Shown here piece by piece: positions 1 through 12,937 of a stretch of DNA of 64,000 nt (its first letter is position 1; each line of letters starts with the position of its first letter). The position numbers were made by a program, and so were the translations under genes. The DNA is taken from positions 26,105,398 through 26,169,397 of the forward strand of contig CP099841.1 of the NCBI GenBank assembly GCA_030062745.1, in the 5' to 3' direction. Source of the stretch: Capitulum mitella. Lineage: Eukaryota; Arthropoda; Thecostraca; Pollicipedomorpha; Pollicipedidae. The notes below the pieces were generated by a model. The model was not told the origin of the DNA. It did no database searches and saw only the letters and a list, made by a program, of their open reading frames with translations.

Positions 1-786
1 GCGGCCGATCGCAGCGGCAGCCAAGGCCGCGCCCTGATCTGGGACGGCAGGTCAAACGGCCGACCCCTGGTGGTCAGGGGTGTGTGTGAACAAAGCGGCG
101 CCGATGGCCCGTTCCCGCCGGGATCAAACGGCCAGCCCCGGCCGCGCGATGATGATGGCCGCAGGGCAATGACAACCCACAAACGCTGGCAGAAACGCAG
201 CCGAGCGACAAGACGTAGATCCAGCTGCAGAATATCTTACTTATTTATTTATTGTACTTCGTGGAATTCTTCCCAAGCTATGGCAGGAGCCAATTCTGGA
301 TCCAGGGTCAAATATCGGCGACGCGAAAACAAGGTTTGAAAACACACGTCCATACACATACTTCGCACATGCGCGAGGTCAGAACAGCAATGGTCATGGC
401 TTTAAAACACGCTGGGTGGTCACTGGTCGCTACCGTGAAACAGATTCAAGAATTACCAGCCAGGCGTCTGCTTAAAGACGGAGGCCGACATGTCACGATA
501 TTATGGTGGTACCTGCCAAGCGTCTCTTCAGAACGACTGCAGAAGACCGACATATCACGACATTCTTGTGGTACGCAATTATAAAGCACTGTTGTATGAT
601 AAACAAGCTGCTTCTAGCCAGAGGCGGAGTCACGGATGTGAGGCAGGCTTAGAATTTCATCCTGTCTGGTGCTCCTCAGATATTCGAGATGATCCGTGTT
701 TTCGCAACAAAAAAAAAACGAGGCCAACAATTCTGGCTCGCCAAGGAGACGGATCTTGTGCGGCAGCATCAGTGTACGGAGATTTA
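1..786. other. No gene recognised at left edge
   Basis: GC-rich start followed by mixed-composition sequence. The short open frames here show no recognisable family signature. The degraded LINE begins just to the right on the minus strand and may extend a little into this segment. Confidence 0.5.
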
Positions 787-2061
787 CTATGTCCGGTGCA
801 TCCAAGCAACCAAAGCACGCCTGACTATGTTGGTTCCAAAGATAACCCGGGCAGCGAAATCAAAAATTTTCTGAAGAACAGACACGTTGTTAGCAGAGTC
901 ATTACCGTGGACGGTCAGGATTCTTATCACAATATCCAGCATGTGAGGAAGCCAGAACGGACACGATGATAGGAAGAGTGCCGAAGGAAAGGAAATGGCC
1001 GAGATGAGAGATGCCGGTAAGGATCCCGCAGCACTTTCGAGACAGGGGAGTCGTATGGGTGTCCCAGGCCAGAAACTGGTCAAAACGAAGTCCGAGATTC
1101 TTGACTTATGTACAAGGAACGATAGAAGAGTCGCGGAATTTCGCGGGGAAGGAAGAAAGATTGCGTAGCTCGAATTTAGTTTCATTTACTTTAAGTCCAC
1201 GAGCACGGAAGCCTGCAACCTGTGAAGCTAGAGACATTTCCATCTCGACAATGATAGCCGGCAAGACAGATTTTGGGTCAGACACCAGCACCTGCGTCTC
1301 GTCGACGTATTGTAAAACGTATAACGCACAAAGGCGCCGACAGCAAGTAGGCTTAGGCTTTGGCGAATAAGGTGAAGAGCACAGGCCCTAGAGAGGACCC
1401 CTACCAGGATGATTCCCTGGTTGATAGGACGTGAACCAGGGATAAGTGTCGAAATCTGGCTGTCAAGTGACGAAGAGGAGAAACTAAGGCTCGGTTACGC
1501 CCAGACATGCAGTTTTTAAACCATGCTGTACTGATGCAGTGAAACCGCAATTTTTCATGCAGCTTTGAGTGATCGATGACGTCAAAATATTTACTGAGCA
1601 CAATCCGGCAAAGCAAGGAAATCTCCCCTCGTCCATGACAGCCTGAGAGCGGTTTCAGTGACATGCCGGGGTCTGGAATCATGCTGGGTGGAGAAATTGG
1701 TTTCTGGATTTACAGTAGTGTAGCAGGCGTTGAACAGCCTTCTCCATGATTTTAGCAGTGACAGGAAGGAAGAAAATAAGAAATTATTGGTAGGTTTGTC
1801 TGAATCACCTGACCTGAAGACGGGATGAGCCAATGCGTGTTTCCACGCAACGGGAGTGTCGGCGAGACAGAGGCAGGCATTCACAATGTGCAGCAAGACC
1901 CCGCCGCCGATTAAGTCCATAGATATTTTAAAAATCCTGATGCAATATCCGTCAAGACCACAAGCGGACGACTTTCTCACGCTGTTAACAGTGTTAGGAG
2001 GGAGTCGCCGCAGCCAGCCACCCCCGTAGCCATGCGTGCGTCGCTGACAGGTGCTTTCCAT
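787..2061 (-). mobile_element. Degraded non-LTR retrotransposon (LINE) reverse transcriptase fragment
   Basis: Read on the minus strand, successive frames spell reverse-transcriptase blocks in the correct order. At about 1985-1760 there is an 'SACGLDG' finger block followed by a 'WKHALAHPVFRSGD' block. At about 1610-1500 a 'FDVIDHSKLHEKL' block resembles the usual 'F-D-x-V-D-H' motif. At about 1400-1350 'SSLGPVLFTLFAKA' matches the '(Q)GS-LGPxLF' motif. At about 1310-1150 there is a 'YVDETQVLVSDP' catalytic block and an 'ARGLKVNETKFEL' thumb-side block. At about 880-840 'VLQKIFDFAARVIFG' matches the conserved region after the RT. The blocks are split by several frameshifts, and the YADD-type box reads YVDE. 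It is a dead copy. The layout fits the jockey/CR1/RTE type of LINE, but I cannot assign a clade. Confidence 0.8.
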
Positions 2062-3708
2062 CTAATACACCGAGAACAAACTCTGGCTCAGGTACGAAGC
2101 AGTTGACGTCAGCACTCAGCATCGGTAACGAATTTTGCGCTGACAACGAGAAATACAGCTACTGATTTTGACATCGTTAAAAATATAGCGGCTCCCAGGA
2201 CCGGTTTCAGTTCAATACGTAATCCGTGACGTCACCTCTACGCCGCTTATGGCAATGGTTCGCAACGCCAACCACAATGAACAAAATTTTAACCCTTCAC
2301 AGGACCAAATTATGACATAACTCGCCTCTCCTCAGCTTAAAAAAAAACCATGACGATGCACAGTCTAAGCTTGTGCGTTCACTTAAGTCGGCCACTTGCG
2401 GTTGTACTAAGAACACCGATGAAGGTTACAAAGCTTATGAAAGTTGTATCATACACAGAGTTATATCAATCAAGTTATATCAATCACAGAGCGATCCAAT
2501 AGATCTTTTTTTGGTCTTTTTCAACGGCACAACTGGAGTGAACATCCTGCGATATAATTTGAGATATAAATATTAACGCATACCCAAATAGCCGAGCCAA
2601 TGAGAATGGGACCAGCCAGGTCGTGCCCCGTACTGAAATATCACAACGAAGTGATTCCCATCACCACTTCAAACACCACACCACATCGTTATTCCCCGCC
2701 CTTTTCGGGTCCGCAGCTTATGACCGTTTCCACCATTCCCACGTAAAAAGGTCATATCAAAGCACTTCAACCAAGCAACCTTTCCAGTGCCGTCAACCGG
2801 CGTCAATGGGTTAAGGGCACATTTCGTTGTAAGAGGACAACTGTCTAGCTCGGGTGAACACACCGAACTCCGTCTTACTCGAACTGAGAACAGCTGGACT
2901 TTGTGTGTAAGAACTGGAGAGTTCTTACACAACCCACGACGAACAAAATGGAGCCGCGTATTACCAAAACGTTATGAAACGTTCCACATGTTTTCTACGT
3001 AGCATTTGCACATGCGTTACCATGAAATGCTTTACGGCCACAAGATTTAAACAATGCAAAGAATAACTGAGCTGACTACGAAATGCGTTCGGCAATAACG
3101 TCAGAACTGGCTCTTCGGACTAAAACAACTCCATAAAATCAGCTCAGCGTTACGACGCCACGGCGCTCTTCAGCTGCGTGTCAGACAGCCGAAGGTAATC
3201 AAAGAACTATACACATGAAAAATAATCGCATACATGACTAGTGCAAAGCATCGCAACACGCTGACACTACGGGTCTGTTACGAGCAACATATGTTGCCCA
3301 GCGACCAACCGAAGGAAGACAAATCGGATTTCTCGTTGCATTTCACACGCGATTTTGGTGGCCCAGGCTGCGGAGTTGACTCATGCACGTGCCGTGACCT
3401 GGGCATGCCCGGAGGCGCCTACGTGTTTCACCGTGACCCTCGCCTGTTGACATTCTCCACGCAGCCGCACGAGGCCATCCATGCATAATGCCGTCAGAAA
3501 ATGCTAATTGCGGCCGGCAATCACCATACCGGATTTTGTGTGCTTCAAACGACGTCCAAGCGAGGGTAATTGATAGTTACGCCTGGTCTCTGAGTTATGC
3601 AAACGCGACGCGTCATTAACGAGGCGCCGTGATGACGTCACGTGCCTGGAATCGGCCATCTCAGCGACGACCTGAACACCTCCGGCGCGGTCGAACGAGG
3701 ACAAACCG
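2062..3708. other. Intergenic, no gene recognised
   Basis: Mixed-composition DNA without a convincing exon. Short frames are present but have no family signature, no coding bias and no paired splice sites that I could follow. Confidence 0.45.
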
Positions 3709-3985
3709 TCCCTTAGTCCGGCCCCGGTGTCTCAGTGAAGCGACGTCCCTTGGGCCGGCCCCGGGGTCTCGGTGTCTCAGTGAAGCGACGTCCCTTGGGC
3801 CGGCCCCGGAGTCTCGGTGTCTCAGTGAAGCGACGTCCCTTAGTCCGGCCCCGGTGTCTCAGTGAAGCGACGTCCCTTGGTCCGGTCCCGGGGTCTCGGT
3901 GTCTCAGTGAAGAGACGTCCCTTGGGCCGGCCCCGGAGTCTTGGTGTCTCACGAAAGACCTGTCCCTTGGTCTAGCCCCGGGGCG
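3709..3985. repeat. 45-bp minisatellite
   Basis: GC-rich tandem repeat. The marker 'gtgtctcagtgaag' recurs at 3727, 3772, 3817, 3854, 3899 and (diverged) 3944, giving spacings of 45, 45, 37, 45 and 45 bp. The short unit has lost 8 bp. Because 45 is a multiple of three, the array creates long spurious open frames on both strands. Confidence 0.85.
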
Positions 3986-5240
3986 GGAGAAGCGGGCGAG
4001 TTTCCGCCAAGTTCAAATGCGCCGCACTTGGACGCACGGTGTGACGACCGCCGAGCACTGGTCTGTCAGCACAGCCGTCTGCCGACTGGCCGTCATCCCA
4101 GATCACACGGACGGCGGACCGCGCAGACGCCGTCCGTTCCAGGTCGCCGACATACTGACGTATCAGATCACACAATCACCTGTCAGGGCAGGCGCCTTCA
4201 GGTCCAGGTCGTCCATCACACTGACCCACAACATCAGGGTCAGCGCCGATGACTACGTCACGCCCGTCAGGCCGCGGTCCGTGCCCCGACAGGGCGAGAG
4301 CCGCGGCGACAACAGCGACGTCTCCGCAGACACCTGCCTCTGCCGGCGGTGACGGCCGGTCGCCCTCGGCAACGCCGGACCGGCAGCGTCTGGACCTCCA
4401 CCGCCGACTCGTCTCCGCCGCGAGACGCAACCGTCGTCGGCGGCGGCGGCGGCGGACGGCGACCGTTGCGCCCGGGGCGTCCCACAGGGCACGGCTGCCT
4501 GGTCGCGAGGCCGGGATCGCCTCAGCGGGGCCGGAGCCGGCTGGGAGGAAACAGGGCGACCGCACAACGGACGATGCAACGCGGCCACGCAGACCTCGTG
4601 TGGCGTACAGAACGATGCTAGACAAGACTCGCAGACGCTTCACGGCAAGAATGCCGCACACCGCAGCGTCCACAGACTCAGGGCGGAAAAACGCCCAGCT
4701 TTCGTGATCTCACGCCATCGCCACGATGATTCAGTCCACTGACTCGCAACGACGCGCCCAATTCGGCGTCAACGAACCCCGGCGACGCAATGCAGCCGCA
4801 GCTCCGCCCGCTCCGGCCGGGTTAATGATCCAGGCCGGGCGGCCGGCCCGGATCGCGGCGGACGCCCTCCGTTTGGCAGATCGCGCGGCGCCGACCCGTG
4901 AAAGTGCCGACGTTTCGCAGCGGCTGGCGACCTGCCCAGGTCACGGGGCCGCGCCCGGGGCGGCCTCGGGTCGCGACCTCGCCGACCCGGGCCGGGCGCC
5001 GGCCGCGCCGACCTGCGCCCGAGAGCGCGCGCCGAGGCCGGCAGAGTGCCGGTCAGCGCCGCGAACCGTCCATTCAGACCCTCTGCAGCGCTCGGTGCAG
5101 TTCGTGGCACAGCGCGGCAAACGCGGCGCTTTCTCCGCACCGGCCGCGTCGTTTCGTCACCGCCTGCGAGCCGACCTTCAGGCGGCAGCGATGCGCCCCC
5201 GCGCTTCCCGCGGGCCCTGTCCTTCGACGAGGACGAGCCG
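3986..5240. other. GC- and CpG-rich segment, no exon recognised
   Basis: Very GC-rich, CpG-rich DNA in which all six frames stay open for long stretches. Overlapping frames on both strands are Arg/Pro/Ala-rich, as expected from base composition alone. No domain is recognisable. Confidence 0.45.
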
Positions 5241-5244
5241 ACCG

Positions 5245-5540
5245 CCTCCGAACGACGGACGCAGCGCGACAGACCGCCTCCGACCGACGGACGCAGCGCG
5301 ACAGACCGCTTCCGACCGACGGACGCAGCGCGACAGACCGCCTCCGAACGACGGACGCAGCGCGACAGACCGCCTCCGACCGACGGACGCAGCGCGACAG
5401 ACCGCCTCCGACCGACGGACGCAGCGCGACAGACCGCCTCCGAACGACGGACGCAGCGCGACAGACCGCCTCCGAACGACGGACGCAGCGCGACAGACCG
5501 CCTCCGAACGACGGACGCAGCGCGACAGCGAGAGCGGAAC
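5245..5540. repeat. 32-bp minisatellite
   Basis: About nine tandem copies of a 32-bp unit with the core 'ggacgcagcgcgacagacc'. Copies alternate between 'cctccgaacgac' and 'cctccgaccgac' linkers (core starts 5257, 5289, 5321 and onward). Copies are nearly identical, suggesting recent expansion. The period is not a multiple of three, so every frame yields the same repeating Arg/Asp-rich peptide pattern, which is not evidence of a gene. Confidence 0.9.
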
Positions 5541-7955
5541 CCTGCCCAGAGCGCCCGAGGCGGCCGTGAGTGACGTCCAAGCCCTGACACACGACAACAC
5601 CACGTCTCTTCACGACGCGAAGGGGCCGGTGGCAGAGGCCGGCGCCCGACGACGGCCACAGCGGCGCCGGCGCCGCGGGGCCGCAGCTCCGGCACCCTTG
5701 AATTGTCCATCCGGGCGCCGCGCCGCCGCCCCGTCCCCACATAAATCACCTGCCCGCCACCGGGCGAACACACAAAACGCATCGACAGACGGCGTCGCCG
5801 CTAGCGGGTGACGTGAGGGCCACGCGACGCCGCCGTCACGGGCGCGGCCGTCACGTGGCCGAGCGGGGGCGGCGCGGGCGGAGGCGGCGTCCATACATCA
5901 CGGCCGGCGCCCGGGAGCGCGCGGCCGGACGGCGGTGTCGTAACGGCCGGACAGCCGCCGCGTTTCGCCACGGTCGCACACGGCAGGCGCCGGGTCGCCG
6001 GGTCGCCGGCAGGTGACGCGCCCGTCACGGTGACGCAGCGCCGCCATCACGTCGCCGTCCGGCGTGACGCTGCGAGAGGAGGCGCAAACAGCACACGTTG
6101 GCACACCGCGCGCCGGACGGGTGCTGCCTCCAAACGAGCCGTCCGGTCAATGACGGGGTCCGTGGCGAAACGTCTCCAAAACGTCTTGGAACAGCTGGCA
6201 AACGACCGGCGTTTGAAGCGGCGAAAGAGTTGTTTAGGCGGCCTCGCGGGGGTTTGGATAAGTGCGGACCACAAACCCTCTGACTTGGCACACCTGGCTG
6301 ATGGGCCACTTGGCGACGCACGAACGTCACTACTTGGTATTTAGCGTCGCAACGCTTCACATCTGCCACCCGCGGCTTTATGGGACAGGGCTCCGGTCGG
6401 GTCGAAATGTGACCCATTTCGTTCACGAGCCTCTTGCTTTGAACTCACTATGTTAAACGCAAAGTGAGATGTTTGTTTTTATACTACTGTACCAGGTCGA
6501 TGCCGAGAATGACTCCAAAACGCCATCATCAACCACCCAGCCAGCGGCAGGCGTTGCGTAAAACAGTTGTCCGCCGCGCTATAAAAACCGGACACGGGCC
6601 GACATAATGCTTCGGTCACGGCCTTATCTGACGACGCCCACCTGCGAGCCGCCTGGTAACGCACGCGACAGATCCTATCGTGGGCAGGCAATGAGAACGA
6701 CAGAAGGCGTTCAAATACAGCAGCAGCGCTCACGCACATTCAAACGGCACCGTTCCGGCGACTAACAACGCATGCTGGAGGGGCCGCTCCACAAAGCGGA
6801 AATTAGCAGGGCGACGCACCAAAAACATGGTGGTCATTAGCGAGGCACAGCACTGCTTTCTCTGAGCCCCAGCCTTACCTTAAGCCTTCAGAGAACCATG
6901 CGCCGATCACAAAAACCCTCAGCATGGGGAGGAGCTCATAGGGCATATATGGCGGCGGTCCTACCAACCTGAGGTGATCTGACATTCGCTCAACGGTGTT
7001 GCATCCAAACAGCCTGCCTACAAACAGTTCCGGTCCTACCAACTTAAAAACATTCCTGCACTGATGGTCCTCAGCAAACCTTCGGCGGCGACGCAAGCCT
7101 TCCGATATCCCGTAATCGTTATGCGAAGAGCCGGTTGTCCCATTTACCGGTCAAGCAAGTGGAACTTGCAGTGCGTTTCCCGAAACACACAACATCGCGC
7201 ACTTCCTTCGTGATGAGTGTTCAGCAAAGAATCGCGATTTGCAGTCATCTACTTGGACATACCCTACATGATTCGCTTCTGCCTGCCTGTGGTCTAGTTT
7301 GAATTCTACCAGCTACCACAACAACCAATTTCCATGCAACGCACCCCAACCAACCAGCCCGAGCTCCAACAAAGACGCTGTCACGATGCTAATAACATCC
7401 CGTTGCTCCCAGTTCCCACCGTTGACCTTCTACGTTCCAAAACCCCACCCAGAGCCCGGCCCCACGTTCTCGCGTGTCACCGGACGTAACGCTCCACAGC
7501 GTTCGACCGCTGATCACCGCTAACCGCCTCGGCGCGCGGTCCGCTGCTCGGTGACCACGGCCGGCCGCCGCGCCCCCGCAGCCGCCGACGACGGTCTGGA
7601 GACGAATGACGTCACCGTCAGCCGGCCGGCCGCCGTGGCGATGACGTGTGGTGACCGATGTCGGCCAGGCAGTAACGGCCGGGGGAGGCTCCGCGGCCGG
7701 CTAAAGTCTGGTGGGGCCGTGTCCGGCACTGCAGCGGGAGCGGTGAGTCGGCTGCCGCACGCACTGAGATGTCCGCCAGGCGATTTGGGTTGAATTTCGT
7801 TCTCTGGTACGAAGAGGGATTTACAGGATTTTCCAGAAGCAAAGAAGTAAACATTGCCTTCGCTTCACTCACATGAGAATACCCCGGGGAGAGTCCAAAA
7901 TCAAAGACAATACCCCGGGGAACCAGACAATGTACTTCCCTACGACTCACAAGCA
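5541..7955. other. GC-rich to mixed DNA, no exon recognised
   Basis: GC/CpG-rich to about 6100, then more balanced composition. No family signature was found on either strand. Several 'cag' acceptor-like and 'gtgag' donor-like sites occur by chance, but no coding segment could be linked between them. Confidence 0.4.
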
Positions 7956-7959
7956 CACC

Positions 7960-8430
7960 CCGAGGCGGCACACAGGGCACCTCTCCCCGCCTCACACCCA
8001 CACCCCCGGGGCGGCAGACAGGGCACCTCTCCCCGCCTCACACCCAAACCCCCGTGGCGGCAGACAGTGCACCTCTCCTCGTCTCACACCCATACCCCCG
8101 GAGCGGCAGACAGTGCACCTCTCCCAGCCTCACACCCCCACCCCCGGGGCGGCAGACAGGGGACCTCTCCCAGCCTCACACCCTCACCCCCGGGGCGGTA
8201 GTCAGTGCACCTCTCCCAGCCTCACACCCACACCCCCGGGGCGGCAGACAGGGGACCTCTCCCCGCCTCACACCCCCACCCCCGGGGCGGCAGACAGGGG
8301 ACCTCTCCCAGCCTCACACCCTCACCCCCGGGGCGGCAGTCAGTGCACCTCTCCCAGCCTCACACCCACACCCCCGGGGCGGCAGTCAGTGCACCTCTCC
8401 CAGCCTCACACCCACACCCCCGGGCAGCAG
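7960..8430. repeat. 46-bp minisatellite
   Basis: About ten copies of a 46-bp unit containing 'cctctcccagcctcacac', a 'cacccccggggcggcag' core and 'acaggg' or 'tcagtg' variants ('cctcacac' phases near 7990, 8036, 8082). The unit contains a C-rich tract ending in 'cccag' on the plus strand, and 'ggtgtgagg' on the minus strand, so it could carry a splice-site-like element. No adjoining exon could be identified. Confidence 0.9.
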
Positions 8431-10855
8431 AGCGCTCGTCGGAATGCAGCGGCGCCAGGCTGCCATCGCGGCGCGCCGATCGACCCAGATAAGCTCCAGC
8501 CACGCCGCCCTATCGGCTGGCCGTGTCGGCACGCCGGCCGGGTAGCGGCAGGCCCACACTGGCCGCCATCGGCCCTGTCTGAGAGCGCGTCCGAGACCAC
8601 GCGGGGCCCGGACCGACCGCGCCGACCGGGTCCCGGTCCCGGCGCCGACCGCAGCCGTCCGGGGAAAGACCGACGGCGCGCCGAGAACGACACCGCAGCG
8701 CCGGTCTGCGGCCTCGCTCGAGCGCGTGGATGTGTCTGAAGACCGTCGGTGTCGGCGTCGGCCGGCCTCGGGGGTCTCGGGCCTCGTGGGTCGTGGGTCT
8801 CGGGCCAGCCGGGAGACGATAGTTCGCTCCAGCGGAGCACAGAAGGGCCGAACTTTCATGGGTCTGGCGGATGGGCTGCAGATGGGTTTCGCGGTCTTGC
8901 GACGCGGCAGGGGACAGCAAGTAGGTCTGGCTTAAGGCCTGAGAGTGGTCTGCGGGTCTTTAACGCGAGCTGTAGAGAGATCACAAGGCTGTCAGTTCCC
9001 CTTCTCAAAGGTCCGCGAGTCTGAGGATAATGGTAGCCCGAAAGTGTCGAGACAAGCCGATAGTTTACCAGAGGCCTGAAGAGCCAGAAGACCAACAGTC
9101 GTGACCGGAACATTCTGCGTAGACGACAACAAACAAAAAGAGTTCACGACAAAGAATCTGCAGCGATGTGTGGACCGATCGTGGAAAGCCTACTGGATGC
9201 GGTACTGCAGTTTGGTTGATTCTGCTTTTCCGTGGCTTGTTCAACGAACTTCAAGAGTCTGGATTTCCCGCCCTAACAAGAGCTAGAGTTGGAGCGGACG
9301 TTCCGACCATTCAACATTCACCATGGGTGGATCGGATTAAATTCCGCCCTCCCATCAACTGGACTGATGTATATGGATAACGGATCTTTCGGCCCGGTTG
9401 CAGCACGACCTGAAAGGGTCTGCAGAAATGACGTACTGATTACACCACGCTCGCCGACGCGAGGAGGAAACGTTACGACGGGACGACGTGCAAGGCAGAG
9501 GCACAACGACGAGGTAAATTGGCACGTCTCACGCTCAAGAGGAACTGCTCGGATTCTGACCTTGTCATCGGTGGGAAGCCGCACGTTTCCTTCGGCAGCT
9601 TTTGCCTTGTGGCGGTGATATTCAAAACAAGCGACCGAGGCACACAAGATCACCAAGATGTTGTTGTCCGATAGATGTGACTGGCTTTAGCCAACCAACA
9701 ATCATGATCCTCACATACGACCTTCACAAAGATATAAGAATCCATGACAGATGAGCCCACACAAAACCTAACGGCTGCGATCGGCAAGCATCTTTAAGAA
9801 CCCTGAACGACGGCGCATGATCAAGTGGTCCCCGTACGGCCGTTTGCAGAATCCGCCCACCCCTCTTGAATGAGACGTAGATGCGGGGACGGCGGCGGCG
9901 GGGGCACAAAGGGGTCGACCGCCCCGTCCAGAAGCTGCCGCCGTCACCTGCTCACTGCAGCTGCGATTCGGACGCTATCGGGCCAATTTGTCGGCGCGCC
10001 GGCGCCGGGAGCTGTTTGACCAGGCCGCCAGGTGCCATTGCAGCCGGAGTCGCGTGCGGCCCGCCTCGATCGGCGTCAGATAGCGCCCGCGGCAGGTGGG
10101 CGCCGCCGCCCGAAAAGCGGCGCCGCGCCACCGCCGGCCCAAAGACGCCGCCGGCGCCGCCGCCGGCCGCAGCCTCCGGCGCCGTCGTCCGAGCGGTGGC
10201 GGCGGCGCCGGGCCCCTCGGCGCCGCCTCTCCGGCCGGGGGCCCGACTACACGGCGCTGCACTGCGGCGCCGCCGGCGCGGGCCGCTGCAGGGCCAGCGA
10301 CGCGGCCGCTCCATCTCCTTGGCCTTATTCTGACCGGCGGACGGTCCTGACGGGCCGCTCCGGCACGGAGGCGCCAGGACGCGTCCCAGACGGCGGCGGC
10401 GGCGCCGGCCGGCGCAGGCCGACAGACGAACCCATTGACGGGCCTGCCGCCAGGCGGATGCTGCTGGGCGGGCGGCGATCCCAGACCGATCTTCAGACAC
10501 TCGGGAAATCTGTCTCTGACGAATCGGCGAAAACAGGCTGCCAGCAGGCCCAAGGACACGCTCTGATGACATCAGGTCGATCCAGGAAGGTCGTGGTCGC
10601 TTGACATTAGACAGATGACATCATGGCGCTCCCAAGACATACTCGACGGATATCATGGACAAGCCGCACCCGATCCCATCGGGTGCCGGGGTGTATGTAT
10701 GTATGCATCAGACGAACCATCGGACAAACGTTCAGCCATGACATCAATTGAAGCACATCGCCCGATGCCAGTTACTGGCGATGTGAAGACCTTCCAGTTG
10801 CGAGGATCCTGAGGCTGCTCAGTGACGCTCATGAATAATATTCGATCGGAGGTAC

Positions 10856-10858
<3 letters not shown>
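8431..10858. other. GC-rich DNA with a CpG-rich core, no exon recognised
   Basis: The stretch at about 9890-10570 is an extreme GGC/GCC-rich, CpG-rich island with all frames open. It could be a promoter or 5' exon of an unrecognised gene, but no signature supports this. The remainder holds only short frames. Confidence 0.35.

Positions 10859-10904
<46 letters not shown>
10859..10904. repeat. (AT)n microsatellite
   Basis: About 23 uninterrupted AT dinucleotides. Confidence 0.98.
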
Positions 10905-10906
<2 letters not shown>

Positions 10907-11040
10907 GCGTTTCTCGAAGGGTAGTTTAAGTTAAATTCAGTTAAAAGAAAACAAGGATTGTATGCCAAAGATCCAGCCAACATAAGCTTGATTAGCTACC
11001 AGGTACCTTCGGTTTTTGCCACATTGAAAAAAAGTGAATT

Positions 11041-11195
11041 GTTACATCCTTGTGTCGCTCTTTTTCTGATGCATCCCACTTAAATCCCACTTCGCCAAGG
11101 TCTATTTTTCCATGCCAGAAATGATCCTGGCAAAAAGGGAAATCGTCACATCCTTGCGCCGCGCTTTTTCTGATACATTTCTCTTTAAACGCCCC
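11041..11195. repeat. Diverged tandem duplication, about 106 bp
   Basis: The segments beginning at 11041 and 11147 share a 'ttacatccttg..tcgc.ctttttctgat' pattern with scattered substitutions, so one copy is an old duplicate of the other. No coding potential was seen. It would lie in the 3' part or 3' flank of the ARB2A-like gene. Confidence 0.65.
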
Positions 11196-12826
11196 TACGA
11201 AGGTCTTATTCTCCATGTTCGGAATGACTGAGTGTTTCACGAGCTGACAATATTTCATTTAGAGGACGTCCTGTCCGTGGCCCACGACGAACAAAAGCGC
11301 CATCTTTACCGCAAACGTCTCTCACTTTAGAGTCTACCGTGAGGTTCGCTGACTCGCCTGTGTCACAATACAGTTCACATATTTCCCATTTTGCTCAAAG
11401 CTGGAAAAATCACCCCTAATGGAAAATAAAAATACTACTGAAGTTTTACAACACTGCTAAATAAAAACATCAGAGTTATTGACGCACCTGACCGCATTCG
11501 CTTGCTGTTTTGTAAATCAGGAATGTGGTCTGAGACCAACAGTATCGCGATTCAACGTGCAACAAACATTTGGTTCAAAAATGTTTGTTGGCCATCAGTA
11601 AAAAAAGACATGGTACAACCACAAAGTGATATGTAAGGTAACCTGAGATTTCAGCCATACCACTTTCTTTCTGCTTTTCTCATTCGCTTCCAAAATATTC
11701 CGTTCCATGCATAACACATTTCCTTGAATAAACTTTAAAGCGCTTGTAATACTCTCCAAAATGACTTCAATGAGCAATTATTTATAAAGTCAAGCGAAAA
11801 TGTTTTCTTTAAAACATCGTTTTTCTCCAAATCGGGATTTACCTTCAATCAAAGGTGACTTAACATTTCCACCCGGACAAACCATGTTCATTATCACGAA
11901 GGCTGCCAAAGGCACAAACTGTACCTATTGTTTTTCTCCTGTAAGATATAGAGATAAGTTTCCTTTTGCAGCAGGTGCTTTTTTGCAGCATTTGTGGTTT
12001 GTCATTACCTACATTTCGCGGACATCCACGTTTAATTGAGTACTGGAAATTAAAAATTTCCACAAAACTAGCAGGTGACAAATGCAAAACTCGTGAGTCT
12101 TCATTTAGTAACGAACGCAACAAATTGGTCCAAATAACAAGCAGCATACGTCGCTGATTTATTAATCCTGCGCGCAGGTGGCTTCACAAGAGCAGGTGGC
12201 CATTCTTTTACTCACTGACCGCCGTGAGCGATCAAACGAAGGGGAGTGAGTGGTAAAGATCAAAGGTCAACGTGACACATCGCCCGCAGAGGGGAGTCAC
12301 CGTGGAGCGGACCACCGAATTAAATTCAATCTTTATTTTACGTAACGGTTGAAAGTAGCAAGACCAGCATCACGGCACTCAGAGGGGAAGCGCATTCCTC
12401 GGTGATTTCCCATAATCTGGTATAAAAAGTAAATTCATCTTTCGGTCACTTTCCATGGTCAGGTGCAGTAATTTCCTCAAAAACAGAAAAAATTATACAC
12501 AATGAGCCTTCCCTTTTCTTCCTTTCTTCTCTTTTTACTTTTGTGTGGTACGTTTTCTTTTGCTTTTTTCCGTTTTTGTTCTTTTTTTCGTTTTAGTCAT
12601 GCATGCCAGGATAACAGAATGTTGTACAGTGCCTCAGACTCTTCATTCGAGTGCTAGGCCTGGCATGCAAGACCTCTGAACATATTACACAATGTTGATC
12701 TGGAATGCGATATCATCTATGGTTTTCATACGTTTTATGGCTACATCACGAATTCCATTTACCACACAACACCTTTCTTGGAAGTCCACATAGATCACCA
12801 AAGACCTTCGCCTCTGGAAAACTCAC

Positions 12827-12937
12827 GCTGGCGAACCATTCCCGGACGTGTTTGTCGGCCCCAGCCATGGTGTGGACAGAGTCGGTGAGGGCCACGGCCA
12901 CCACCCGCTTCCGCACCTCTTCCCATCTCTTCCTGAC
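12827..12937 (-). CDS. ARB2A: ARB2A-like exon 6
   Basis: Exactly 37 codons, acceptor 'ggtccgcag', donor 'gtgagt'. Encodes 'VRKRWEEVRKRVVAVALTDS' followed by 'VHTMAGADKHVREWFAS'. The next exon was not found. Confidence 0.92.

Noticed and set aside
4726..5811. Overlapping 300-plus-codon frames on both strands
   Set aside because: Explained by GC-rich composition and the 32-bp array, with no conserved domain and equal openness in several frames.
7873..8739. 288-codon plus-strand open frame rich in Pro, His and Thr
   Set aside because: Created by the 46-bp minisatellite and flanking GC-rich DNA. All three frames give the same repeating peptide.
9890..10572. CpG-island-like GGC-rich segment as a gene promoter
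   Set aside because: No associated exon, initiator or transcript evidence. Composition alone is not enough.
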